Shown: in pieces, positions 13,740-18,553 of the stretch
Layout of the letters: every line of letters starts with the position of its first letter
Position numbering within the stretch: position 1 is the first letter of the stretch
NCBI GenBank assembly: GCA_900763675.1
Contig: CAAFLE010000065.1
Location: 1-18,553 of the forward strand
DNA: 18,553 nucleotides
Direction of reading: 5' to 3'
Source of the DNA: an uncultured Oscillospiraceae bacterium
GTDB lineage: Bacteria; Bacillota; Clostridia; Oscillospirales; Oscillospiraceae
Program-made: the position numbers and the translations under genes
The notes under the pieces: model-generated
Databases searched by the model: none
Seen by the model: only the letters and a program-made list of their open reading frames with translations
Told to the model about the DNA's origin: nothing

Positions 13740-14405
13740 TCAGGTATCAAAAAATCCGAACCCGGCGACTTCCGTCGCCGGAAGAGAAAAGACAATGGCT
13801 CCGGCGGGCGTATCGGGTCCCGCCTTTTTGAGGATCGAGCGCATGATCTCGCTTTTCTCCTCACTTTTCGACACGATAAGGATGACTTCCTTTTCCTCGG
13901 CGATGGAGATGTTGTGAAACTTCGGATCGCTCTTCGCGCCGGTCCCCTTGCCGTGCAGCACCGTGCCGCCGCGGGCGCCCGCGGCGCGGGCGGCGTTCAT
14001 CACAAGATCGGTCTGCCCTTCGCGTGCCACAACGATGATCAGCTCATAGGCATAGCTCCCCGGCGGCGTCGTTTTCACGGATGCATTTTCTTCTCCCGTC
14101 AGATATGCCACGGTTTTTCCTCCTCCAATGCTTTTTACCGGCACGGCGACAACAATGCCGTGACCGGGTACGCCGATGTGCAGCCGGCGTTTCTGCGCTT
14201 CAATGAGCGCCGCGGTTTTTTCCTCGGTCGCCGTGGACAGGACGACCCATTTTTCGTTGGACTCGATGCCGAGAAGATCGAGCATACTCTGCACCGCCGT
14301 ACCGTGTCCGTGCAGCGTCACGTTCAGCGGGAGCGAAAGCTCCTCGCATATATCCTCCAGCACGCCGAGCGCCTCGGGAACGGTGATGGATATTACATAA
14401 TTCAT
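13740..14405 (-). CDS. Tandem P-II-like signalling protein partnered with DUF1538
   Basis: The product (221 aa) is about twice the 112-aa length of GlnB/GlnK and appears to hold two P-II-like (ferredoxin-fold) units. The first is about 2-100, with VTLHGHGTA (29-37) and GVPGHGIVVAVPV (78-90). The second is about 119-216, with GGTVLHGKGTGAK (146-158), the T-loop-like KFHNISIAEEKEVI and the B-loop-like GPDTPAGAIVFSLPA (196-210). P-II proteins sense ATP/ADP and often 2-oxoglutarate and dock on transporters through the T-loop. ATG 14405 has GGGAGG seven bases upstream and overlaps the DUF1538 stop as ATGA, so both are made together. Regulation of the adjacent membrane protein is the natural inference. 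The second half is the better match; the first is more diverged. Confidence 0.82.
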   Translation of the reverse strand: MNYVISITVPEALGVLEDICEELSLPLNVTLHGHGTAVQSMLDLLGIESNEKWVVLSTATEEKTAALIEAQKRRLHIGVPGHGIVVAVPVKSIGGGKTVAYLTGEENASVKTTPPGSYAYELIIVVAREGQTDLVMNAARAAGARGGTVLHGKGTGAKSDPKFHNISIAEEKEVILIVSKSEEKSEIMRSILKKAGPDTPAGAIVFSLPATEVAGFGFFDT

Positions 14406-15958
14406 GCGCTCGCCTCCCAAAGCTCGATGATGTCGTAATCGCCGTAAACGACCGGTTCTTCCTTTTTGCTGCGGGCGATATGTTCATAGTAGAAGCCGAC
14501 CGCCTGAATGGACAGCAGCGGCATCATTGCCACGAGTGCCACAACGCCGAAGGCGTCGCAGAGGACGTTTCCGCCGAGCGCGATGCTCGCGCCCATCATA
14601 AACTGGAGCATGAACGTCGCCGTCATGGGACCGGATGCCACGCCGCCGGAGTCGAACGCGATGGCGGTGTAGATGTCCGGAACGAAGAACGAGAGCAGCA
14701 GCGAGAGCGCATACCCGGGGACAAGGAACCACAAAAGGGAAATGCCGGTCACGACGCGCAGCATGGCAAACGCCATGGCGAGCGCGATCGCCACGGAAAG
14801 AGACCGCTGGATCGCCTTTCCGGGAATGGCGCCGGCGCTCACATCCTCGATTTGCTTTTCCAGCACGCCGACCGCCGGTTCCGCCGAAATGATGAACCAG
14901 CCGAGCAGCGCCGCGAGCGGAATGAGAAGATAGCTTTGCCGCCCCGCGGCGAGCGCCGCGCCCAGCTCCGCGCCGAGCGACGAGAAGCCGACGTTCACGC
15001 CCGTGAGAAACAGCACCAGTCCGACATAGGTGTACACAATGCCGACCATGATCTTCCAGAAGCTGCGGCGGGTGATGCGCAGCAGGAAAAGCTGGAACAG
15101 AAGGAAAATGCCGACGATGGGAAGCATGGCGATCGCCATTTCCCTGAGATACGCCGGGATCGCCCGGAGAAACGCCTCACCGATGCCGGTCGTCGTGTCG
15201 TAGGATACGCGGGTGATCTCCGCCACGCCGGAGCTGTCGCGGTAGAAAAGCCCGAGAATTAAAACGGCGAGAATGGGACCGATGGAGCAGAGCGCCACAA
15301 GACCGAAGCTGTCCGCCTTCGCGCCGCTGTCGCTTCGGATATGGGACACGCCGAGACCGAGCGCGAGAATGAACGGCACGGTCATCGGACCGGTCGTCAC
15401 GCCGCCGGAGTCGAACGCGATGGAGAGAAAGTTTTTGTCGGTGAACGCCGCGAGCGTGAACACGACGGCGTAGCATACGAGCAGCACCCACCGAAGCCGG
15501 ATGCCGTAGAGGATGCGCACCATGCAAAGCGACATGAAAAGCCCGACGCCCGCGCCGACAACGCCGAGCAGCACGGTCTTTTCAATGTGCGGCACGGTGT
15601 CGGCAAGCACCTGAAGATCCGGCTCCGCGACCGTGATGGCAAAGCCGAGCAGGAACGAAACGATGAGAATGAGCGGCAGGTTTTTCGTTTTTGTGAGCGC
15701 CGTGCCGATCTTGCTGCCGATGAGCGTCATAGACTGCTCCGCGCCGAGAGAAAATAGCCCCATGCCCACGGTGAGCAGCAGCGCACCGATGAGGAACGTG
15801 AGCAGCAGGTTCGGCTGCATCGGAACGATGCACAGACACAGAACCATGACGATAACGAGAATCGGCAGCACGGAAACGGCGGATTCCCGGAGCTTTTCTC
15901 CGAGCGCGGTGCGCGTTTTTTCAAGAACGGAACGCTGGATTTTTCTGGGTTTCTGCAC
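14402..15958 (-). CDS. DUF1538 polytopic membrane protein, internally duplicated
   Basis: The product (518 aa) is a multi-spanning membrane protein made of two homologous halves. Each half carries LGAE (71-74; 328-331), AEP (111-113; 359-361), AFDSGGV then GPMT (181-193; 434-446), and a following DSFGLVAL/DAFGVVAL segment (216-223; 469-476). Such paired repeats with acidic motifs in re-entrant-looking positions are typical of secondary transporters, but DUF1538 has no established substrate that I know of. I chose the GTG at 15958, ten bases after GGAGG (15973-15969). The open frame extends far upstream, but through a promoter and terminator. Promoter at 16026-15998. The downstream P-II protein is translationally coupled and probably regulates it. 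Confidence 0.85.
   Translation of the reverse strand: MQKPRKIQRSVLEKTRTALGEKLRESAVSVLPILVIVMVLCLCIVPMQPNLLLTFLIGALLLTVGMGLFSLGAEQSMTLIGSKIGTALTKTKNLPLILIVSFLLGFAITVAEPDLQVLADTVPHIEKTVLLGVVGAGVGLFMSLCMVRILYGIRLRWVLLVCYAVVFTLAAFTDKNFLSIAFDSGGVTTGPMTVPFILALGLGVSHIRSDSGAKADSFGLVALCSIGPILAVLILGLFYRDSSGVAEITRVSYDTTTGIGEAFLRAIPAYLREMAIAMLPIVGIFLLFQLFLLRITRRSFWKIMVGIVYTYVGLVLFLTGVNVGFSSLGAELGAALAAGRQSYLLIPLAALLGWFIISAEPAVGVLEKQIEDVSAGAIPGKAIQRSLSVAIALAMAFAMLRVVTGISLLWFLVPGYALSLLLSFFVPDIYTAIAFDSGGVASGPMTATFMLQFMMGASIALGGNVLCDAFGVVALVAMMPLLSIQAVGFYYEHIARSKKEEPVVYGDYDIIELWEASA
14639..14664 (-). repeat. 26-base direct repeat inside DUF1538 gene, copy 2
   Basis: This 26-base stretch is identical to 15398-15423, 759 bases (253 codons) away. 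It encodes the AIAFDSGGV-type motif of the second half of the protein. Identity at every wobble position is striking, because the two halves are otherwise well diverged. Confidence 0.85.
15398..15423 (-). repeat. 26-base direct repeat inside DUF1538 gene, copy 1
   Basis: Identical partner of 14639-14664; encodes the SIAFDSGGV-type motif of the first half of the membrane protein. Confidence 0.85.
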
Positions 15959-15997
15959 GCACGCAGTGCCTCCTTTTTCAATACAAGTGTATAAAAA

Positions 15998-16026
15998 AGT
16001 ATACGGGATTCCCGCAAAAAAAGCAA
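15998..16026 (-). promoter_or_regulatory. Promoter of the DUF1538/P-II operon
   Basis: On the minus strand TTGCTT (16026-16021) and TATACT (16003-15998) are 17 bases apart. The spacer contains a run of T and a small palindrome CGGGATTCCCG (16004-16014) that abuts the -10 and could be a regulator site. Confidence 0.65.
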
Positions 16027-16040
16027 TAAACGAACTGTTA

Positions 16041-16084
16041 AAAATGTCAGCGCGGCGTTCCGGAGACATTCCGGAACGCCGCGC
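16041..16084 (-). terminator. Terminator of the zinc-ribbon/TPM operon
   Basis: A perfect 15-bp GC-rich stem (16050-16064 with 16070-16084) with a 5-base loop is followed on the minus strand by TGACA and five T (16045-16041). It lies 23 bases past the TPM gene stop and isolates it from the DUF1538 promoter. Confidence 0.88.
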
Positions 16085-16107
16085 CGGCGCATACAGAGAC
16101 GGGAATA

Positions 16108-16893
16108 TCAGAATTTTCCGCTGCGGCCGGAGCCTCCGCCGCCGGTATGGGCGACGCTTCCTCCTCCGCCGCCGGAGGGCTTGGGCGGCTCGATCTTGCG
16201 GCGCGTCTCCGTCCGGTGGGTGAACCGGTCGGTCTGCCGGGCGAGTCGGAGCGAGCCGGAGGCATAGTTGTCCGCCCGAGCCTGCACGTAAACGCTCTTC
16301 ATCTTCGCCTTGAGCGCCGTGCAGACAAGAAACGCGATGAGAAGCGCCGCGGCGCAGGAAATGCCGATGTAAAGCGCCGGGCTGCGGCGCACGGGATGCC
16401 CCTCCGCGGCGAGCGCGAGATACTCCCCGCACGCGCTCAGATAGTCCGAAAAGCCGCCGAACCAGTCGTCGCGGGCAAAGTTATCGAGGAATACCTCTTC
16501 GATCTGCGCCTGAGCGTATTTGCTGAAAGCGTATTCGCTCTCTTCGCCGTAGTAGAAATGGGCGAAATCACGCTCGTTCAGACTCAAAAGGAGGATCGCG
16601 CCGTTCCGGTCCGCGCCGGCGCCGAGCGAGCGGCTGTGGTAGAACGAATACGCCGCCTCATACGCCCCGCGGACGTCAATGAGGGAATAATCGTTCACGG
16701 TGAGAATGTACACGCCGACGCCGTAGCGCTGCGCGAGACTCTGCGCTTCCTTTTCCAGCGTATAGCTCTCGGTGGAGGAGAGAATGCCGGCGTTATCCAT
16801 GATATAGGGCTGCGTTCCACCGGCAAGCGCCGCCGGGGCGAGAGAAAGCGCGAGAAGGCAGACAAGAAGAAAAGCGGCGATACGTTTTTTCAT
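16108..16893 (-). CDS. TPM-domain membrane protein with Gly-rich tail
   Basis: The product (261 aa) has a signal peptide (1-24, ending LAPAALA), an extracytoplasmic TPM domain (about 27-155; YIMDNAGILS, GVGVYILTVNDY, GAILLLSLNERDFAHFYYG), one membrane segment (about 173-194), a basic cytoplasmic stretch and a glycine-rich C-terminus (GGGGG and GGGG runs, 241-254). TPM domains occur in thylakoid TLP18.3 and in bacterial membrane proteins of uncertain role, some with phosphatase activity. GGAGGAG just upstream supports ATG 16893. It starts 13 bases after the zinc-ribbon gene, so the two form an operon. The Gly-rich, low-complexity tail is common in this family. Cellular role unknown; membrane or envelope quality control is a guess. 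Confidence 0.85.
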   Translation of the reverse strand: MKKRIAAFLLVCLLALSLAPAALAGGTQPYIMDNAGILSSTESYTLEKEAQSLAQRYGVGVYILTVNDYSLIDVRGAYEAAYSFYHSRSLGAGADRNGAILLLSLNERDFAHFYYGEESEYAFSKYAQAQIEEVFLDNFARDDWFGGFSDYLSACGEYLALAAEGHPVRRSPALYIGISCAAALLIAFLVCTALKAKMKSVYVQARADNYASGSLRLARQTDRFTHRTETRRKIEPPKPSGGGGGSVAHTGGGGSGRSGKF

Positions 16894-16906
16894 TATTCTC
16901 TCCTCC

Positions 16907-18022
16907 TTACCGCAGCGCGAGAATGCTGACCGCCGTTCCGATGAGCGCGAGCGGCGCGGCGATGGCGGCGAACGTCGCCCAGTATTTCCCGGCGTCCGTC
17001 GGCAGATCGCCGACCATTTTGCCGGTCTGCCCGTTCATGGCAAAGAGGAAGCTCTTGCCGTTCCAGCGCGTCGAGAGCATCCACACCGGCAGCAGCGCAT
17101 AATGCACCTTGCCGCGGTGCAGCTGCACGTCCTGCGAGCGGGGGATGCAGGTGTCGTAACCGCTGACGGTGTTCCGCAGCGCTTCGAGGACCGTCTTTTT
17201 GCAGCGCTCGTCGGCACGGCTTTCACAGTCGGCGACCGGCACATCGTATTTGTCCGCGAGAAAGCCGGGGAGATATGCCGTGGAAAACGGCTTGAGATCG
17301 TCGTAGTTATATGGCTCAATGGAATCCATGTGCGCGTCCGGCATCCGATTGGAGGCGTCCACCGGGATCTTCTGGAACGGCACCGAGCCGTCGCGGCAGA
17401 TTTCAAAGTGGTCGGTCGTCGTGACCTCCCAGTCGCCGGAGCGGAAGATGCGCGTGCGCGTCGCGTCGTACCGCGCATGACCCTCCGCCTCGCCGTCAAA
17501 CATCCAGAACGGCACATACACACCCTGGATCTTTTCGATCTGGTTCTGGGCGGAAAACGCCTTGGGCAGGAAGGGCTTGTTCTTATAATGCCGCTTCAGC
17601 GCGTTGAGCGCGTCCTCGCGGCTGAGCTTGAAGGGGAGAACGTAGTCGGGGCGGAGCGCCCCGGCAAACTGCCCCGGCACGACCGTCGGGTTGCCGCAGT
17701 ACGGGCAGGCGGTTGCGGCGGTGTTCGCGTCGCAGATCAGCTCCGCGCCGCAGGAGGGACAGGAGTAGGTTTTCATCCCGGCGGCGTCGCCGCCCCAGTC
17801 GGAATTCATGGAGGAGGTGTCCCACGCATCGTTCGCGCCGGACGATTCCGCCCTGCGCTGCGCCTCGGCGGCGTTCTCTTCCTTTTCCTTATACAGCGCC
17901 TCGATCTCCGCAACGGTGTAGGCGCTGCCGCAATAGTCGCATTCGAGCTTTCCGGATGCGCCGGAATAGTGCAGCGGTCCGGTGCAGGACGGGCATTGGT
18001 AGTTGGTGACCTGTGTCGGCAT
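16907..18022 (-). CDS. Double zinc-ribbon (TFIIB-type) membrane protein
   Basis: The product (371 aa) has two four-cysteine zinc ribbons: Cys10-Cys13/Cys28-Cys31 and Cys88-Cys91/Cys106-Cys109. They are separated by a charged helical stretch (about 36-62) and a Ser/Asp-rich linker. A beta-rich domain follows (about 125-345; VYVPFWMFDG, HYALLPVWMLSTRW), then a single C-terminal membrane segment (348-369). Proteins of this layout are widespread in Clostridia, usually annotated as TFIIB-type zinc-ribbon proteins and often encoded next to TPM-domain genes, as here. ATG 18022 has a purine-rich GGAAGGAAG site; an in-frame ATG at 18088 would lie within the promoter. A tail-anchored, cytosol-facing topology is predicted. 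Function unknown; a membrane stress or chaperone role would fit the zinc ribbons. Confidence 0.85.
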   Translation of the reverse strand: MPTQVTNYQCPSCTGPLHYSGASGKLECDYCGSAYTVAEIEALYKEKEENAAEAQRRAESSGANDAWDTSSMNSDWGGDAAGMKTYSCPSCGAELICDANTAATACPYCGNPTVVPGQFAGALRPDYVLPFKLSREDALNALKRHYKNKPFLPKAFSAQNQIEKIQGVYVPFWMFDGEAEGHARYDATRTRIFRSGDWEVTTTDHFEICRDGSVPFQKIPVDASNRMPDAHMDSIEPYNYDDLKPFSTAYLPGFLADKYDVPVADCESRADERCKKTVLEALRNTVSGYDTCIPRSQDVQLHRGKVHYALLPVWMLSTRWNGKSFLFAMNGQTGKMVGDLPTDAGKYWATFAAIAAPLALIGTAVSILALR

Positions 18023-18048
18023 AGGCTCTTCTTCCTTCCCGATAAAGA

Positions 18049-18080
18049 CTGCTCCCGCTCCCTGCGGGGAACAGGAGCAG
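18049..18080. promoter_or_regulatory. Inverted repeat at the transcription start of the zinc-ribbon operon
   Basis: Arms 18049-18055 and 18074-18080 (CTGCTCC/GGAGCAG) are perfect inverted copies enclosing a further short stem. The right arm overlaps the -10 and the repeat covers the predicted start point, a position suited to a repressor. Alternatively it is a leader hairpin if transcription starts further upstream. Confidence 0.45.
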
Positions 18081-18107
18081 CATAGCATATTTCTGCGGGA
18101 AACTCAA
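18079..18107 (-). promoter_or_regulatory. Promoter of the zinc-ribbon/TPM operon
   Basis: On the minus strand TTGAGT (18107-18102) and TATGCT (18084-18079) are 17 bases apart. A second copy of TATGCT lies five bases upstream. The leader would be about 50 bases. Confidence 0.55.
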
Positions 18108-18120
18108 TGAAAACCTCGCA

Positions 18121-18240
18121 TCAGCCGAAGCGCACGGAGTTCAAAATGGCATCGGCTTCCGAGCCGGGCACTGTGTCAAGCTCCATATACCCGACGACGG
18201 CGCCGAGAATGCGGTGTTCTCTTTTCCGCCGTGCCGTCAT
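18121..18240 (-). CDS. Possible 39-aa small protein
   Basis: An ATG at 18240 with GGAGGAG nine to fifteen bases upstream opens a 39-codon frame ending in TGA at 18121. The product starts with a basic stretch (MTARRKREHR), then ILGAVVGYMELDTVPGSEAD, ending NSVRFG. The ribosome site, GC-rich wobble positions and protein-like composition (hydrophobic patch followed by acidic turn) argue for a real gene; its small size and lack of a recognised family argue caution. It ends 14 bases before the next operon's promoter and begins 38 bases after an orphan terminator. It could instead be the displaced 3' part of a gene broken by the element to the right. Confidence 0.4.
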   Translation of the reverse strand: MTARRKREHRILGAVVGYMELDTVPGSEADAILNSVRFG

Positions 18241-18277
18241 ATCCGCGCCCTCCTCCGCCGTTTTTCCCCATTACAGC

Positions 18278-18300
18278 AAAAAGCCCGCCGTATAGACGGG
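18278..18300 (-). terminator. Minus-strand terminator without a gene in front of it
   Basis: On the minus strand CCCGTC (18300-18295), a 5-base loop and GGCGGG (18289-18284) form a 6-bp stem with one G-U pair, followed by C and five T (18282-18278). A gene to its right should end within a few tens of bases, yet that sequence is hairpin-rich DNA without a credible reading frame. Confidence 0.6.
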
Positions 18301-18316
18301 TGTCCGTAAAACAGTT

Positions 18317-18350
18317 AATCCTCCGTATGGCTTAGACCATGCGGAGGATT
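18317..18350. repeat. 14-bp inverted repeat (stem-loop)
   Basis: Arms 18317-18330 and 18337-18350 pair over 14 positions with one G-T pair around a 6-base loop. The downstream plus-strand tail is T-rich (TTTGTTTATGT) but not a clean terminator. It is the first structure of the hairpin-rich tract and may mark an element end. Confidence 0.75.
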
Positions 18351-18381
18351 TGTTTATGTCTAATCTTCAAACTTGCTGGCG

Positions 18382-18407
18382 GCAAACGGTTTGTCAAAAC
18401 CGTTTGC
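18382..18407. repeat. 11-bp perfect inverted repeat (stem-loop)
   Basis: Arms 18382-18392 and 18397-18407 are perfect complements around a 4-base loop. There is no T-run on either side, so it is not a terminator; a protein-binding or DNA-processing site is possible. Confidence 0.75.
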
Positions 18408-18474
18408 GGACGGGGGATAGCCGCTTTAGCGGCGCAAGGGGGTGTAGCCACCTTGACGGAACGAAGTGACGCAA

Positions 18475-18514
18475 CATTCTCGGTCATGCAGTTTTCTTCT
18501 GCTGACGGAGAATG
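18475..18514. repeat. Interrupted long inverted repeat (stem-loop)
   Basis: Outer arms 18475-18481 and 18508-18514 (7 bp), then GTCA/TGAC and GCAG/CTGC inner stems separated by single unpaired bases, close on a T-rich 7-base loop. The arrangement of one long interrupted stem beside shorter hairpins is of the kind found at transfer origins, though no nick-site motif can be assigned. Confidence 0.6.
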
Positions 18515-18553
18515 AAGCTCCGCAGGACGCACGATACTCCCGATAGGAGAGTA

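Larger units (their letters stand above)
18301..18553. other. Hairpin-rich noncoding DNA, possible mobile-element edge
   Basis: No supported gene is seen in these 253 bases. Instead there are several stem-loops: 18317-18350 (14-bp stem with one G-T pair, 6-base loop), 18382-18407 (perfect 11-bp stem, 4-base loop), 18420-18433 (5-6 bp), 18441-18452 (4 bp) and 18475-18514 (7+4+4 bp with small interruptions). The base composition is more balanced than that of the neighbouring genes. The text resembles, from memory, leader DNA next to mobilisation genes of Tn916/Tn1549-type elements in gut Clostridia. That resemblance is untested. A 66-codon frame on the minus strand (18532-18332) is compositionally poor and has no clear ribosome site. 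Confidence 0.45.

Noticed and set aside
14402..16432. Start of the DUF1538 gene at 16432 (676 codons)
   Set aside because: The extension crosses the DUF1538 promoter, a strong terminator and the TPM gene; the extra N-terminus is Arg-rich nonsense. The GTG at 15958 with a ribosome site is better.
18332..18532. 66-codon minus-strand frame in the hairpin tract
   Set aside because: It spans several stem-loops, has no clear ribosome site and no family resemblance; most likely spurious.

Overview
The window is GC-rich bacterial chromosome from a Gram-positive (Firmicutes) organism, most likely a gut member of the Clostridia (Oscillospiraceae/Ruminococcaceae-like). This rests on strong AGGAGG-type ribosome sites, LytR-CpsA-Psr, sortase and pilin genes, a DUF4358 lipoprotein, and the absence of any outer-membrane gene. 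The lineage is inferred from gene content and cannot be fixed without a search. Genes are densely packed and many overlap by 4-8 bases. The GC-rich code produces very long antisense open frames, which I treated as shadows.

Layout. At 1-116 lies the start of a gene leaving the left edge on the minus strand, with its own promoter. At 146-1570 is a LytR-CpsA-Psr (LCP) envelope protein ending in a strong terminator. At 1635-4757 is a plus-strand cluster for surface polymer modification: DUF4358-like lipoprotein, MBOAT acyltransferase, DHHW/AlgX-like protein, terminator. At 4751-6197 is a minus-strand pair, a TetR repressor and a SAM methyltransferase. It is driven by a consensus promoter that contains two inverted copies of a probable operator.

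At 6206-12572 is the centrepiece, a minus-strand sortase-pilus operon. In transcription order it encodes a 731-aa tip adhesin, an 87-aa small protein, a signal-peptidase-like protein, a major pilin, a class B sortase, a minor or basal pilin and a second sortase. The signal-peptidase-like protein has lost both catalytic residues (Ser to Glu54, Lys to Gly91). It is therefore probably a SipA-like pilus assembly factor rather than a protease. All three surface substrates carry non-canonical xxDTG sorting signals.

At 12609-13737 is an S66 LD-carboxypeptidase/MccF-like gene with its own promoter and a terminator shared with its convergent neighbour. At 13740-16026 is a two-gene operon of an internally duplicated DUF1538 membrane protein and a tandem P-II-like regulator, coupled by an ATGA overlap. 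At 16041-18107 is an operon of a double zinc-ribbon membrane protein and a TPM-domain membrane protein. At 18121-18240 is a possible 39-aa small gene. At 18278-18300 is a minus-strand terminator with no gene in front of it. From about 18301 to the end there is no convincing gene but a dense run of hairpins, plausibly the edge of a mobile element.

Most of the window concerns the cell envelope: LCP ligation, acylation, a covalent pilus and peptidoglycan peptide trimming. The strongest candidates for something under-described are the pilus assembly module (dead signal peptidase, 87-aa partner, two sortases, xxDTG signals) and the DUF1538/tandem P-II pair.
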